A stretch of DNA of 64,000 bases from Alnus glutinosa (taxonomy: Eukaryota > Streptophyta > Magnoliopsida > Fagales > Betulaceae): assembly GCF_958979055.1 (NCBI RefSeq), contig NC_084886.1, positions 1,817,001 to 1,881,000 on the forward strand. Direction: 5' to 3'. The position numbers were made by a program, and so were the translations under genes. Shown piece by piece: positions 1 to 12,706 of this stretch. Below the pieces are notes generated by a model. The model had not been told where the DNA came from. It worked only from the letters and a program-made list of their open reading frames with translations, and ran no database searches. Every line of letters begins with the position of its first letter. The first letter of the stretch is position 1.

Positions 1-2200
1 ATGTAAGATGTAGAAATTTTGTTGTTGTGAGGTCTTGTTCTGCTCCTTTCTTTACAGTCATTTTGGTGTTAATACCTGATGATAAAAGCAGGGGTCTGTT
101 GCCTCTGTGAACAGGCCTCTCGTAAACGTCAGGGATATCAGTCTCATTGTTATTGGGTGAACCTCTGTTTGTTGTTTGTGATTGAAGGTTCAGTAAATGA
201 TGGAACATTTAGTATTTGGATCTAAAACTGTTTAGATTTCTGAACGTGAATGAGTATGCTGGGTTTCCTTATAAGATTGGTTTAAAACCTGATGATAAAA
301 GCTAATTTGCGGTCTTTTTGCCTATCCCATTGGTCTCCAGTGGTGGATGATCACATTCATGAGCACTGACACTTCAAAGCCCAGCGTTTGACATGTTTGA
401 GATACAGATATAGTTCAGACACATCTGGATCTTTGTTCAATTTGTGTCTGTCAATTGAATTTTGAATTCCAGATAGGGGGGCTTGGACACTGGACAGCTC
501 ATAGTAAGGATTAGGGAATTTTGGAGATATTGGGCTTCGGGTCTTGGATCTTTTTCTTGCTCCTTTGTTGGGCTTAAGGTTGATGATTATATATTGTTTG
601 CTGCCTTTGTTGGTCTAAATTGTGTTTTTGCAAGTTCAAGCCCGTAATTTTGTTGCGTATAATTTAAAGTTGGTTTATGTATATGTAAGATGTAGAAATT
701 TTGTTGTTGTGAGGTCTTGTTCTGTTCCTTTCTTTGCAGTCATTTTGGTGTTAATACCTGATGATAAAAGCAGGGGTCTGTTGCCTCTGTGAACAGGCCT
801 CTCGTAAACGTCAGGGATATCAGTCTCATTGTTATTGGGTGAACCTCTGTTTGTTGTTTGTGATTGAAGGTTCAGTAAATGATGGAACATTTAGTATTTG
901 GTTCTAAAACTGTTTAGATTTCTGAACGTGAATGAGTATGCTGGGTTTCCTTTTAAGATTGGTTTAAAACCTGATGATAAAAGCCAATTTGCGGTCTTTT
1001 TGCCTATCCCATTGGTCTCCAGTGGTGGATGATCACATTCTATGAGCACCGACACTTCAAAGCCCAGCGTTTGACATGTTTGAGATACAGATATAGTTCA
1101 GACACATCTGGATCTTTGTTCAATTTGTGTCTGTCAATTGAATTTTGAATTCCAGATAGGGGGACTTGGACACTGGACAGCTCATAGTAAGGATTAGGGA
1201 ATTTTGGAGATATTGGGCTTCGGGTCTTGGATCTTTTTCTTTCTCCTTTGTTGGGCTTAAGGTTGATGATTATATATTGCTTGCTGCCTTTGTTGGTCTA
1301 AATTGTGTTTTTAAAGTCTAGTCCGTAATTTTGTTGCGTATGATTTAAAGTTGGTTTAGGTATATTTAAAATGTAGAAATTTTGTTGTTGTGAGGTCTTG
1401 TTCTATTTCCTTTCTTTACAGTCGTTTTGGTGTTGATACCTGATGAAAAAAGCAGGGGTCTGTTGCCTCTGTGAACAGGCCTCTCGTAAATGTCAGGGAT
1501 ATCAGTCTCATTGTTATTGGGTGAACCTCTGTTTATTGTTTGTGATTGAAGGTTCAGTAAATGATGGAACATTTAGAATTTTGTTTCTAAAGCTGTTTAG
1601 ATTTCTGAACGTGAATGAGAGTGCTGGATTTCATTTTTAGATATGGTTTAAAACCTGATGATAAAAGTCTAGTTGAGGTCTTTTTGCCTATATGAGCACC
1701 GATACTTCAAAGCCCTGTGTTTGACATGTGTGAGATATGGATATGGTTTGGACACAGCTGGATATTTGTTCAATATGCGTTGGTCCATTGAATTTTGAAA
1801 TCCAGATAGGGGGAGTTGGACATTGGACAGCACACAAAAACTATTAAGAGAAATGTTTTGTATTTTCAGTTTTGGTACTTGAGGGTTCTATTTGCCGCAC
1901 TTCTTTGTTTCTTGGGAAGGGAATAAGGTGGTAAAATTTTGGAGATATTGGGATTAAGGTCTTTGATCTCTGTCTTGCTCCTTTTCACTTCTTTTGGACT
2001 TCATTAATGAAGCATATATTTATTCTTGTTTTCATCTTTTCTGGAACATGAGTAAAAAAGCAAGGCCCTTTTGCCTATAGTGAAGTTGGCTAGTAAGTTT
2101 TAGGAAAATTACTTGCATTATTATTGGGTAAACCTCTGTAGTTGTTAGTGACTGAAGGTTCAGTAAATGATGCCAGATGCAATTTGCAGTGATTGTCTTG
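1..2200 (+). repeat. ~682-bp tandem repeat, about 3.5 copies, in the RPL17 upstream intron
   Basis: The segment at 8 (core ATGTAGAAATTTTGTTGTTG) recurs at 690 and 1371, giving a period of about 682 bp. Copies 1 and 2 are nearly identical over their whole length. Copy 3 matches at first and then diverges, with an internal deletion near 1690 and extra sequence near 1830-1930. A degraded partial fourth copy (about 2045-2175) keeps the motifs AACCTCTGT and GGTTCAGTAAATGATG. Each full unit has two CTGATGATAAAAGC motifs about 210 bp apart. There is no convincing ORF. The array lies upstream of the first visible RPL17 exon, so it is probably intronic. Confidence 0.85.
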
Positions 2201-2411
2201 CCCTCTGAAATGTTGTAATTATCCTTGTTCTTAATTTCTCTGTAAGCTGGACCTTAGAATTGTACTTTGTTTGTCAATTGAGACTCAACAGGATGTTGAA
2301 CTTCAATTAAATTTGTTATTTAATGTAATGTATTAGTTAAGTTTGTTTTAATTCCTTTTCTTGTATGTACTTTTTTATTCTTATTGTGTTTTCTTTTGTG
2401 TCTACCCATAG

Positions 2412-3165
<754 letters not shown>

Positions 3166-5073
3166 GTGGCAGTCGTAGAACCAACAGTTGAAACGGTGTC
3201 CCCGAATTTGTTGCTACTACTCTTTTGCCTTTTGATGGGAGTCTTGTTTATTGTCATATAGAATGAGCTGTTATTTAGATGATTTGAATGACTTTTTTTT
3301 CCCTTTCAAACTCTATTTAGTTCAATCGTCATTGAGATTTTTCTTGGAGATTTGTTGTTTTATGCCTAAGAATGCAAGAGTTTTTATACACAACCCCCCA
3401 TTAGAGTTTTCATCAGTTTTGCCATCCCTGCCCTGCCCTTGGTTCTTTACTACTGCGTTCTCACCATACTTCAGATTCGGCTTTACTCATATCATATTCC
3501 AGGAAGTGTGATACACATTTTGTGGCATCGTGATTTAGTCCAAGTCTTTATGGCAAGAAAAATGGCAGTTATAGTGGGGCTTTTTACCTAATCGATTGGT
3601 CGCTCATTCTTATTGAATCCATGGTTTTTTCCCTCTCTTTTACATCGAAACTTTGCTTTTTGATATGTTTATTCCCCGTTCCCTCTGGCCGTACATTGAA
3701 GTTGTGATATCGGCAGAGTAAGAAGAATAGAATTGCCGTTTTCCTACCTGAGGGAGATGAGTAGGAAAGTTTCTTTATTAAAAGAACCTGCTGCAAAGGG
3801 CGTGTTGCGGAACAAAACTGCGGGACATACAGAGAAAAAAAAACCAGAAAACAGAAAGAAAGCCCACACAACTGTTAAGCTATTGATGCAGAAACATGTC
3901 TCAAACCCAAAACCAACTATCAGAATAGTAAAAGAATCATCCAACTTACTGCCAAGAGGCTATTAGTTTTATAGTTGATCTTGTCGTCTTGCAAAATTGA
4001 CTGGGCCTTGCTTGTGAACGTGGACGGCGTTGCTGTTGAACTTATTTTATTTATATGGAATAGTTATTTTAAAAGATACAACTATTCTTTTGAAAAAGAG
4101 AGTATGTTATTATGAACGTGGACGGCGTTGCTATTATGAAGTGGTGCAACCACGAAGTGATCTGGTGATCTAGGGGTGTTCTTACAAAAACCTTCGTGGT
4201 TCTGTCGTAGTGGCTGTCAAAAAAAAATTTCTGTTTATTTTTTAAAAATTATTATTATTATTTTATTTTTAGTATATATTTTTGAATATTTTAATAATTT
4301 TGATACAATTCCAATGAAAATATGTGTTGCCACTAAATTAAGAATAACGAAATAGTCATTTAACGTAAAAAATATCCTCTGAAAAGACATTATGTTGTAA
4401 GGTTGTGCAGTGTGCACCAACCTGTTGGGACTCTGGTATCGTAAAAACTAGTTAAATATTGGAAAACAAATGTCACGGTGGCGAGAGAAAATAAAATAAC
4501 TTGGTGTATTGTTTAACAATGCGAGCAATAGTCGATGATTCAGTGAGAAAGGTAAGCAAAGGTTGAACTTGAACCTGCATATATGATATAACTAATGAGT
4601 GATCCAATTATATCCCCATTATCAATTTACCACACTATAAGTTACTGCCAATTTTATAAATTAGATTCAAAAATAATTATCCAACCAACTAATTGCACGC
4701 TAATTTACCCTTTCGAAATCTTGAGACGGAATGTCTCTACTAGCGAAAAAGGGCCAAAGAACTCGAATTTTTTTTTTTTTTTTTTAGAAAAAAAAGAAGA
4801 ATATTTGAACGTGACCTGGAACCAAATGCAATGTTAAAAAAAAAATTGCAATATTTTATCCCGACTGGTGTGCTGCTTTCCATTTAGAGTAATGCTACTT
4901 TTTTTTTTTTTTTTTTTTTTTTGGTTTTGGTGAAAGTTGTATTTTAAATTGAGCTAAAATTTAATAAAGATTTATCCCAAATTTAATTGTGGTTTTAAAA
5001 ATCATATAAGGTGTAGAAATAGGTATGAGGAAGTGCGAGGATGTGACTATACAACTCACCAATTATTAACCGC
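3166..5073. other. RPL17 3' UTR and AT-rich intergenic DNA
   Basis: The 3' UTR probably runs to about 3500. Beyond it I see no gene. There is a 20-bp direct repeat (TGAACGTGGACGGCGTTGCT at 4015 and 4112), a T-run near 4770-4785 and a longer T-run at about 4900-4921. Small ORFs here carry no recognisable domain. Confidence 0.6.
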
Positions 5074-5092
5074 AACTAACTACTTTATACAT
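5074..5092. repeat. Left target-site duplication of the degenerate LINE
   Basis: AACTAACTACTTTATACAT here matches 10949-10967 at 18 of 19 positions (one T/A difference). The right copy directly follows the poly(A) tract. This defines both ends of the element and supports insertion by target-primed reverse transcription. Confidence 0.9.
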
Positions 5093-5218
5093 GACATGAT
5101 CACCCTAAACTAATTAGGGTGGCCGGTGAACATCTCTTTCCGACTTGTCGGTGTAGGAGTTTGATAGTCCCGTCCTTCTTCTTCTCTTCTTTTGACCGGG
5201 CTTAACGGCAGAGAGGAG

Positions 5219-6800
5219 ATGGTTGATGTGTACGGGGATTTCGGAAGGAATATGCCCATGACACTGGGTGATCGAACAGACCGGAATTCGGATTGAAGAC
5301 GTCGATACTGAAGATCTGAGGGGCAAAGGTACCAAGTGCCTAGTGGGAAGGTTAGGACCTATCAAGAAGTTTAATCGAGAGGCCTTCAAATCCCTCATGG
5401 TCCGTATATGGCGTGTTGAAGGAAAATTAATTTTCAAAGAACTCCAGGATCATATCTGGCTCTTTGAATTTTCTGAGGAAAAGGATAAGAAAAGAGTCCT
5501 GGAAGGACGGCCCTAGTCTTATGACCAAACAATTTTGGTGCTGAATGATTTTGACGGTAAGATTGCATCATCCCAGATGACGTTCACGCACACTCCCATA
5601 TGGATCCAGATCCATAATATGCCTCTGGGATGTATGAACAAGGGAGTGGGGCTCAAGATTGGAAGTACTCTGGGTAAGGTTGATGAAGTTGCGGTGGCGG
5701 ATGATGATGTTGGTTGGGGTCGGTTCCTGCGAGTTCGAGTGAATATAGAGCTGTATCAACCGCTGGAAAGAGGCAGAGCTCTCCTACTCACAGGGAATTC
5801 ATGTTGGGTATCCTTTAAGTATGAAAAGCTCATGGAGTTCTGTTACAGATGTGGAAAAATTCTTCACGACGAAAAAGGCTGCGTGGCGGTAGTGAAAGAT
5901 GGCAAACCAGCGTGGGGATCTTGGCTTAGGGCGGATGATTTTTCGAAAGGCCCCAGTTTCTTGGAGGGGCAAGGTGACTCTTGTCCGTCCTCCCCAAACC
6001 TTTCTTGTCACAACGGTGACGGAACAACAACGCCGGTGAAGCCTGGACCAGAAAAGGAAAAAGGTTCCCAAACAGGAAAATCGATCTCAGTAACGTCAAG
6101 TTTGGCGGATCTTCCGGAAGTCGATTCAAAAACGCGGGAGTTTCCCATACATGGAAAACACTCGTTTAAGGAAGGTAGCCGTTACGTTTCTGTCTCTAAG
6201 GGAAACCTAGCAGAAAAGGTGGAAAAAGGGAAAAGAGGCAAAAAACGGTCAAGTCATGTATCTTTTCCTAATAAGGATGGAGCTGATGGGGTGGGTCTGC
6301 AAGCAAAGGGGGCCCATCACAAGGGGCCGGTTAATCGGTCAAAACAAGAGGGGATATATGCTAGTAGAAATAAGGCTGGACCTGGCCCACACAACACTGG
6401 CTTAGTGTTACCTGTTACGCACTCTGAACAAACAAGCTCGTAAAAGTCCTCAAAAGAGCTCCCAAAGACTCCTGACGACCGGTCCTGTTCTTCTTTTACC
6501 GTCCCACTGGAAGGGGTGTCTCTACAGGGGCCTAAAAAGGAAATACCAGGGGATTCATCCCATCTTTGGTTCTCGGAAAAGAAAGAAAATGACGGAGGGA
6601 AGCTTTGGAAGAGGATAGATAGAAATCCAGGGTTGGCTCCTTCAGCAGCCAGCACTGATTTTCCAGAAAAAATGGGGCGGGAAGAAGCGGACTTGGGCGA
6701 GAATGAGGATTCTCGATGCAAAAAGAGGTATGCAGGGCAGGTTGAAGAAACTTTGTCTTTATTGGCGGAGGCTGTTGAGCAGCCCCGCCAGCAACTATGA
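5219..6800 (+). pseudogene. LINE ORF1 (gag-like, DUF4283 plus CCHC zinc knuckle), disrupted
   Basis: This is the nucleic-acid-binding protein of the LINE. The readable frame from about 5268 gives IEDVDTEDLRGKGTKCLVGR and a DUF4283-type segment (KLIFKELQDHIWLFEF), then TAG at 5514 where W is expected in GRPWSYD. Reading continues to the knuckle CYRCGKILHDEKGC (C-x2-C-x4-H-x4-C) near 5840-5880, then to a low-complexity basic and Ser-rich tail. A second stop is TAA at 6441. The same frame reopens and ends at TGA 6798-6800, overlapping the ORF2 start. A candidate start ATG at 5219 is one base out of frame, which implies a further frameshift near 5270. Confidence 0.88.
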
Positions 6801-9800
6801 GTTGCTTAAGTTGGAACTGTTGGGGGCTTGGGAACCCCCGAACAGTTTGTGAACTTCGCCTCTTGGTGAAGGAAAAGAAGCCCGTCTTGGTATTTCTCAT
6901 GGAAACAATGATGAGAAGTACCAAGTTACAGAGTATTAGGCGTCATCTTGGTTTTGATAGTCTTTTGACAGTTGATCCTTGGGGTATGAAGGGTGGTCTG
7001 GCACTGTTGTGGCAAAACTCGACTGAAGTGGAGATTATTAATTATTCAGCAAGACATATCAGTGCTAGAGTTTCCTTGAGGGGTTCTAATTTTCAATGGA
7101 AATTTACTGGTTTTTATGGCAATCTTAACAGAGGATCCCATGAGGATGCATGGGAGATGCTATCCCATCTCAGTTCCTACTCACCTACCGACTGGCTTTG
7201 TGTTGGGGACTTCAACGAGATAATTGATCCCACAGAGAAAGTTGGAGGCTCTAAGCGTAGTGCTGGGCAGATGGAGGCATTCCGAGACACTCTGCTTGCT
7301 TGTCAGTTGAGTGATCTTGGCTTTCGAGGGTCCAAATTTACGTGGAGTAATAAGCGGGGTCTGAGGATTTTGTAAAAGAAAGACTTGACCGAGCTCTAGC
7401 CACGGAAAGTTGGTGTGAACAATTTCCTGCTGTGGAAGTTAACGTTTTGGAAACCAGGCGCTCAGACCACAAACCTCTATGGATTCGAATTCTCCCCCAT
7501 CAAGGGTCTCGCGGGAGGCCTTATTCTTTCAAATTTGAGGCATGTTGGAATCTGGATCCTGAGTGTGCATCAATAGTCAAATCAGCATGGGAAGGAATAG
7601 AGGAGGGGGGAGCCCAGGCAGCTGCTGAACAAAAATTAAACAAATGCCGATCAGCTCTATCATCATGGAGTTCTCAGAAGTTTGGTAATGTGGGAAGGAA
7701 AATCTGGACACTGTCAAAAAAATTGGAACAGCTCCAGAGGCATGAGGATTCGGACAATCAGGAGAATATAAAAGCTGTCCAAATGGAGATAGAGCTGCTG
7801 CTGGACATGGAAGACACCAGGTGGAAGCAGAGAGCAAAGCGCCAATGGCTGCAACATGGGGATAGAAATACTAAATTTTATCATGCGTGGGCCGCTCAAA
7901 GGAGGAGAACCAATTTTATTGCTGAAATTCATGATGAAGAAGGATTAAGGTGGACGACTCCCATAGGCTATTGGTGAGGCTTTCACACAGTATTTTAAAA
8001 AGCTTTACTCTTCAAATGGGACTCAGGGGGTTGATGCAGTGCTGGAAACGGTCTCCCCTAGAGTCACGACTGGAATGAATAATGAGCTTTCAAGGGTTTT
8101 CACACCTGAGGAAGTGGACATAGCTCTGTCCCAAATGCAGCCTTTTAAGGCACCTGACGGTTTTGGGGTCTGTTTCTACCAAAAGCATTGGGCAACTGTG
8201 GGGGAAGGAGTTCGACAGGCAGTACTCTATTTCTTGAATTCAGGTACCTTTGAACCCTCTTTGAATTTGACTTACATAGCTCTGATACCTAAGATTACTA
8301 ATGCAGCCTGTGTAAGTGAGTTTCAGCCCATAAGCCTTTGCAATGTCCTGTACAAGCTCATTGCAAAGGTTCTGTCAAACAGATTGAAGGTGGTCCTGGG
8401 TTCTATTATATCCCAACACCAAAGTGCTTTCATGCCGGGGCGACTCATTACCGACAACATTCTGGTGGCGTACGAGGCTTTGCACTCCATGAACACCCGT
8501 ATGAAGGGCAAAAAAGGGTACATGGCTCTTAAGTTAGACATGTCAAAAGTGTATGACAGAGTCGAATGGTCCTTCCTGGAGGCTATGATGAGAAGGTTGG
8601 GATTTAGGGAGCCTTGGATCAGCTTGGTCATGCAGTATGTTCGGTCAATGTCATATCAAGTGCTCCTGAATGGAGTCCCTCAAGAGGTGATCTCCCCTAC
8701 ACGGGGTTTAAGGTAAGGGGATGCTCTGTCCCCTACCTTTTCCTCCTGTGTGCAGAAGGCCTCAGCTCTTTGTTGACTAAAGCTGGTCTAGATGGCAGAA
8801 TCACGAGGGTCCCTATTGCGGCCAGAGGGTACCAGTTGAGTCATCTCTTTTTTGAGGATGACATCCTTCTATTTTGCAGGACAACAATCAGTGAGTGGTC
8901 CAATGTCCAGCAGTTGTTACACCAATATGAACTGACCTCGGGATAAAAGCTTAATAGTGGCAAAACTGCAATCTTCTATAGCCGAAATACCAATAGTGGG
9001 TTTAAAGATTTAATACATTCCTCCATTGGGATGTCGGCTACCGCTTCTTTGGACAAATATCTTGGATTGCCTTCTATGGTGGGACGTTCTAAAACAAAGA
9101 CCTTTGAAGGTATTGTGAATAGGGTAAGGAAGAAGCTCGATGGGTGGAAAGAAAGGTTCTTGTCTCAAGCATGGAAGGAAATACTCTTGAAGGCAGTGGT
9201 GCAGGCAATCCCAACCTACTGTATGAGCGTTTTTCAGCTCCCAAAAACCTTGTGCAAGAAAATGGAATCCATGATGAATAAACTTCTGTGGCAGAGAAAA
9301 GAGAGTTTAGGGGGTTTGAACTGGATGAGCTGGTCGAGGCTAGAATTTTCCAAGAAGAATGGTGGTCTTGGCTTCCGAGATTTAGAAGTCTTCAACTTAG
9401 CTTTGCTTCCTAAGCAGAGGTGGAGATTGTTACAAGAACCAAATTCGTTGTTAGCCACTATACTGAAGGAAAAATATTTTTCCAGGGGCTCTTTTCTGCA
9501 AGCGAAGTTGGGACACAAACCCTCTTATGCATGGCGTAGCCTGCTGAAGGCGAGACAGGTCCTGGAGAACGGGTTGGTATGGAGGATTGGTAATGGAAAA
9601 CAGGTCAAATTTTGGGGGGACAAATGGCTTCTTTCATCCCCAGATTTTTGGGTACATTCTTCTCCTAATTCGATAGACCCCGGAGGCACCAGTATGTGAT
9701 CTTATAGAACCAGAGTCCGGTTGGTGGAGATTAAACACCCTCAGACAGAATTTTGATCCTGGGGAGGTGGAGAGGATTAAGTGTTTGGTTCCTAGTCCTT

Positions 9801-10911
9801 TGCAGCATGAAGATAAAAGAATCTGGAGTGGCACAAAACATGGTTTTTTTACTGTACGGAGTGCCTATTTCCTGGAAATGACTAGAAGACAGCATGGATT
9901 AATTTAGGGGAGAGCTCAAAGCATCAGGAAGTCCAGTTATTCTGGAAATCTCTTTGGCAGCTTCCAGTCCAACCGGTGGTAAGAAATTTTGCGTGGAAGG
10001 TTTGTAATAACATGCTCCCAACAAAGGAGACCTTATTCAGGAAAGGGATCATTGATGACCCTTATTGTCCTCTATGTTTAACTCAGTCTGAAACCCTCTT
10101 TCACATTCTGTGGAGCTGCCCATCCTCTGTGGCAGTGTGGCAGGAAAGTAGCAGATCAGTACATAAGCTATCAATCCAGGAGGATGAGGGCTTAAGTTTT
10201 ATTCGTCATCTACAGGACAGATTAGAGGCTAACGTTTTTACAGAAGTTCTCAGTGTGATGCGGCTGATATGGCTCCAAAGAAACTCCTTTGTTTTCAGAA
10301 ACAGTTTTGAGCCCCCGGGTCAATTGATTCTGAAAGCAAGAGGGATAATGGAAGAGACAGAGTGTGTCGCAGAGGAGCTGAACGGTGCCTCAGTTCTTGG
10401 TGTCTCGGTTATTTCAAAGTGGATTCGTCCGCAGGTGGGCTTAGTGAAAGTAAACTGAGATGCTGCTCTTAATAAGGAACTGAGGAGGATGTGATTTGGA
10501 GTAGTTGCTCGTGATGATAGGGGGGAAGTGGTGGCTGCGCGGGCAAAGGTGGTATCATTTACCATAGACCCTACCACTGCAGAAGCTTTGGCAGCATGGG
10601 AGGCAGTGAGGTTCTGTATTGACAGTGGGCTGACGAGAGTCATAGTGGAAGGTGATGCTCAAATAGTGGTGAATGCTTTGAATCAGCGGTCTGCGTGCTG
10701 GAGCTCTTTTGGCCATCTGATCGACGATACCAAAATCCTGCTGGAACGTTTGCTCTCAGTGAACATAAGGCATGTTAAACGGTCTACCAATATGGTAGCC
10801 CATATTTTGGCAAAAAGGGCAATTTCTCAGTTATTAGATTGTGCTTGGTTAGGAGTTTGTCCTCCTTTCATTCAGTCTTCTGTAATGGCTGATCAAGCCT
10901 CTTCTTTATGA
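6797..10911 (+). pseudogene. LINE ORF2 (endonuclease, reverse transcriptase, RNase H), disrupted
   Basis: The EEP endonuclease opens with MSCLSWNCWGLGNPRTV and includes GDFNEI. It breaks by frameshift near 7360 and resumes with RSDHKPLWI. A second frameshift lies near 7970 and a third near 9680. The RT contains FQPISLCNVLYKLIAKVLSNR, QSAFMPGR, LKLDMSKVYDRVEW and the polymerase box FEDD at 8851-8862 (usual FADD; both Asp are kept). Stops include TAA 8714 (in RQGD), TAA 8944 and a TAG near 9905. The zf-RVT segment has CPLCLTQSETLFHILWSC. RNase H (about 10435-10850) keeps AEALAAWEAV and EGDAQIVV but has TGA at 10456 and about 10490. TGA 10909 ends the frame. The stops at 8714 and 8944 fit CAA to TAA changes. 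Confidence 0.92.
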
Positions 10912-10948
10912 TTTAAATGAGAATTCTTATTCAAAAAAAAAAAAAACT

Positions 10949-10967
10949 AACTAACTACTATATACAT
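10949..10967. repeat. Right target-site duplication of the degenerate LINE
   Basis: AACTAACTACTATATACAT follows the A-tail directly and differs from the left copy (5074-5092) at one base. Confidence 0.9.
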
Positions 10968-11239
10968 ATAGCGATTTTAAGGTATGTAAATGCGATTAGT
11001 ATACATATATGTAGACAAATTCACCAAAACGACATTGGTTCATCTTAAACACTAGCCAAAAATAATAAAAAATAATGTTAAAAAATTTAAAATTAGTTTA
11101 AAATGTATGTTATCTGATTCGTTAATAACCGCGTCGATAACCAAGTCTTAACCACGGCCACTGTTTAGCATTAGTCTTCCATTTAGCCCTCCCTAACCCC
11201 CAACCAAACCCCAATAAGTCAGTATAAGTAGTTTCTGAA

Positions 11240-11300
11240 CCGAGCCCAATATGCTCTCTCTCGTTCGAACGTCATATTTTCTTCACGTTCTCGGTCAGGT

Positions 11301-11343
<43 letters not shown>

Positions 11344-11814
11344 GCTGATTGCAAAAAATTAGGGAATTGTCTTGGTCTCCTTCCTAATTCCGATCTCAAA
11401 TTCCAATAGCACCTAACCCATGCTTCTTCTGAGTAATTGGGCTTTCACATTCTGTTTGGTTGATTAGAAATCGAAGAAAAACCTCAACAAAAAGTAAGAT
11501 TCTCTCCGCATAAATCCCTTTCTCGGGTTCTGTTGAACTGAAAAATCAACTCAAGTCGGAAGTCTTCCGTTATTGAATCGACTTAACTGGAGCTTTTCGT
11601 TTATAGGTTGCCCAAATAAAACGTAAAAGGTTTCAATTTTCTTTTCCTTCTCCCTTCCTGGGAAACCAAACAGACACCTAGGGTTTCACTGCAAGCTTCT
11701 CCTTCCGTAAAGTTTTGTTCTTTTATCAATTAGATTGATGATCTAGGGTTTAAGGCACATAATATGACAATTTGATCCAAAATCTAATTTAACTTGTTCT
11801 TGGATTCTGGTTAG
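11240..11814 (+). promoter_or_regulatory. SPC12 upstream region with CT microsatellite and probable 5'-UTR intron
   Basis: A (TC)n run spans about 11305-11338, typical of plant core promoters and 5' UTRs. A donor-like CAG|GTACTT at 11299 and a strong acceptor TTCTGGTTAG ending at 11814, just before the ATG, suggest a 5'-UTR intron of about 515 bp. The transcription start is inferred near 11240-11290. The splice reading is inference. Confidence 0.45.
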
Positions 11815-12090
11815 ATGGATTGGCAAGGGCAAAAGCTAGCGGAGCAGCTGATGCAGATACTGCTATTGGCATTCGCGGTGGTGGCGTTCGCGACGGGCTA
11901 CATATTAGGATCGTTCCAGATGATGATCCTAATATTCGCTGGGGGTTTGGTTCTGACCACATTGGTGACGGTCCCCAATTGGCCCTTCTTCAATCGCCAC
12001 CCGCTCAAGTGGTTGGACCCAAGCGAGGCCGAGAAACATCCGAAGCCACAGCAAGCAGTGAATTCCAAGAAGAAACCCGCCAAGAAGTAG
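11815..12090 (+). CDS. SPCS1: Signal peptidase complex subunit 1 (SPC12/SPCS1)
   Basis: A small accessory subunit of the ER signal peptidase complex that shapes the membrane environment of the catalytic subunit. The single-exon ORF gives 91 residues, the usual family length. The start MDWQGQKLAEQ is the conserved plant N-terminus. Two hydrophobic segments follow, at about residues 13-32 and 35-55, separated by a very short GSFQ loop, so both ends should face the cytosol. Next comes the conserved VPNWPFFNRHPLKWLDP motif and a Lys-rich tail (KKKPAKK). ATG 11815 directly follows a likely intron acceptor. No disruption is seen. The longer overlapping ORF in another frame is a shadow. Confidence 0.95.
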   Translation: MDWQGQKLAEQLMQILLLAFAVVAFATGYILGSFQMMILIFAGGLVLTTLVTVPNWPFFNRHPLKWLDPSEAEKHPKPQQAVNSKKKPAKK

Positions 12091-12605
12091 GTCAGTTGGG
12101 CTGATGATCTTAGTTTTGGCGTTTTGGTAGGATTGAAAATTCAATGTTCTTGTGATGTGCTTTTCTAAAATTGGATAATACAGTGTACTCGATTGCCCTT
12201 GAATTTTGAACCTTTAGACAATGGGTAGAAAGAATTTTCTTTTTGGTTTTGATCGGTTTCGATACTGTTTTACGTCTACTGATTTGCGAATTTCGAGAGA
12301 TTCGTCTCCCTTTTTTGTTCTGTTTTTCTAGGTTAAAGAGGAAGTGAAGTTTGTGGCTTTGCCTTCCACTTAGTCATAATTTTGAGAAAATTATAGATGT
12401 GCTCAATGTGATACATCTCTGCAAAAGCTATGGTTTATTTCCCATTGAAGACTTCATTCCCATGGTAGTTGGAAATATGAATAGGGCTGTCGGTTTTATC
12501 TTATAGGATTTATACTGTTCTACCTATTTCTATTCTCGGTTTGGATGTTTTGGTTGGTTGTTTGAGATTGTTCTTGAGATAAAGACTAGGTAGATTATTG
12601 ACAGG

Positions 12606-12706
12606 ATCTCGAACTCGCTGAGTGGCTGTAGTTCGAGGGTGTGGAGGCTGAGGTCATGGGTTTGAGATCTCCTGGTGTGGCGTGTGTGTAACTTACTAAT
12701 CATAAA
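12606..12706 (+). mobile_element. Possible tRNA-derived SINE fragment
   Basis: A box-A-like CGCTGAGTGGCTG is followed about 40 bp later by a box-B-like GGGTTTGAGATCTCC, the spacing of a tRNA-type Pol III promoter. Weak 9-bp flanks ATTGACAGG (12597) and ATTGATAGG (12707) could be a target duplication. There is no clear A-tail. Confidence 0.35.

Larger units (their letters stand above)
5093..10948 (+). mobile_element. Degenerate full-length L1-type LINE with RNase H (~5.9 kb)
   Basis: A non-LTR retrotransposon in plant L1 order: ORF1 with a CCHC knuckle, then ORF2 with endonuclease, reverse transcriptase, zinc-binding zf-RVT and a C-terminal RNase H of the RVT_3 type. It ends in a 14-A tail at about 10934-10947 and is bounded by a 19-bp target duplication. 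ORF1 and ORF2 overlap by ATGA at 6797-6800. In-frame stops and at least three frameshifts show that it is dead. The one mismatch between the target duplications and the number of lesions suggest moderate age. It lies between RPL17 and SPC12. Confidence 0.95.

Noticed and set aside
70..380. Box C/D snoRNAs in the RPL17 intron repeats (CTGATGAT motifs with CTGA downstream).
   Set aside because: The CTGA at about 365 in copy 1 is CCGA in copies 2 and 3, no terminal stem flanks the boxes, and the other C/D pairs have implausible spacing.
3584..3966. Small ORFs on both strands downstream of RPL17.
   Set aside because: Low-complexity Lys/Phe-rich translations with no homology I recognise; most likely 3' flank.
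11820..12104. A 94-codon ORF overlapping SPC12 in another frame.
   Set aside because: It is a shadow of the conserved SPC12 frame and has no domain.
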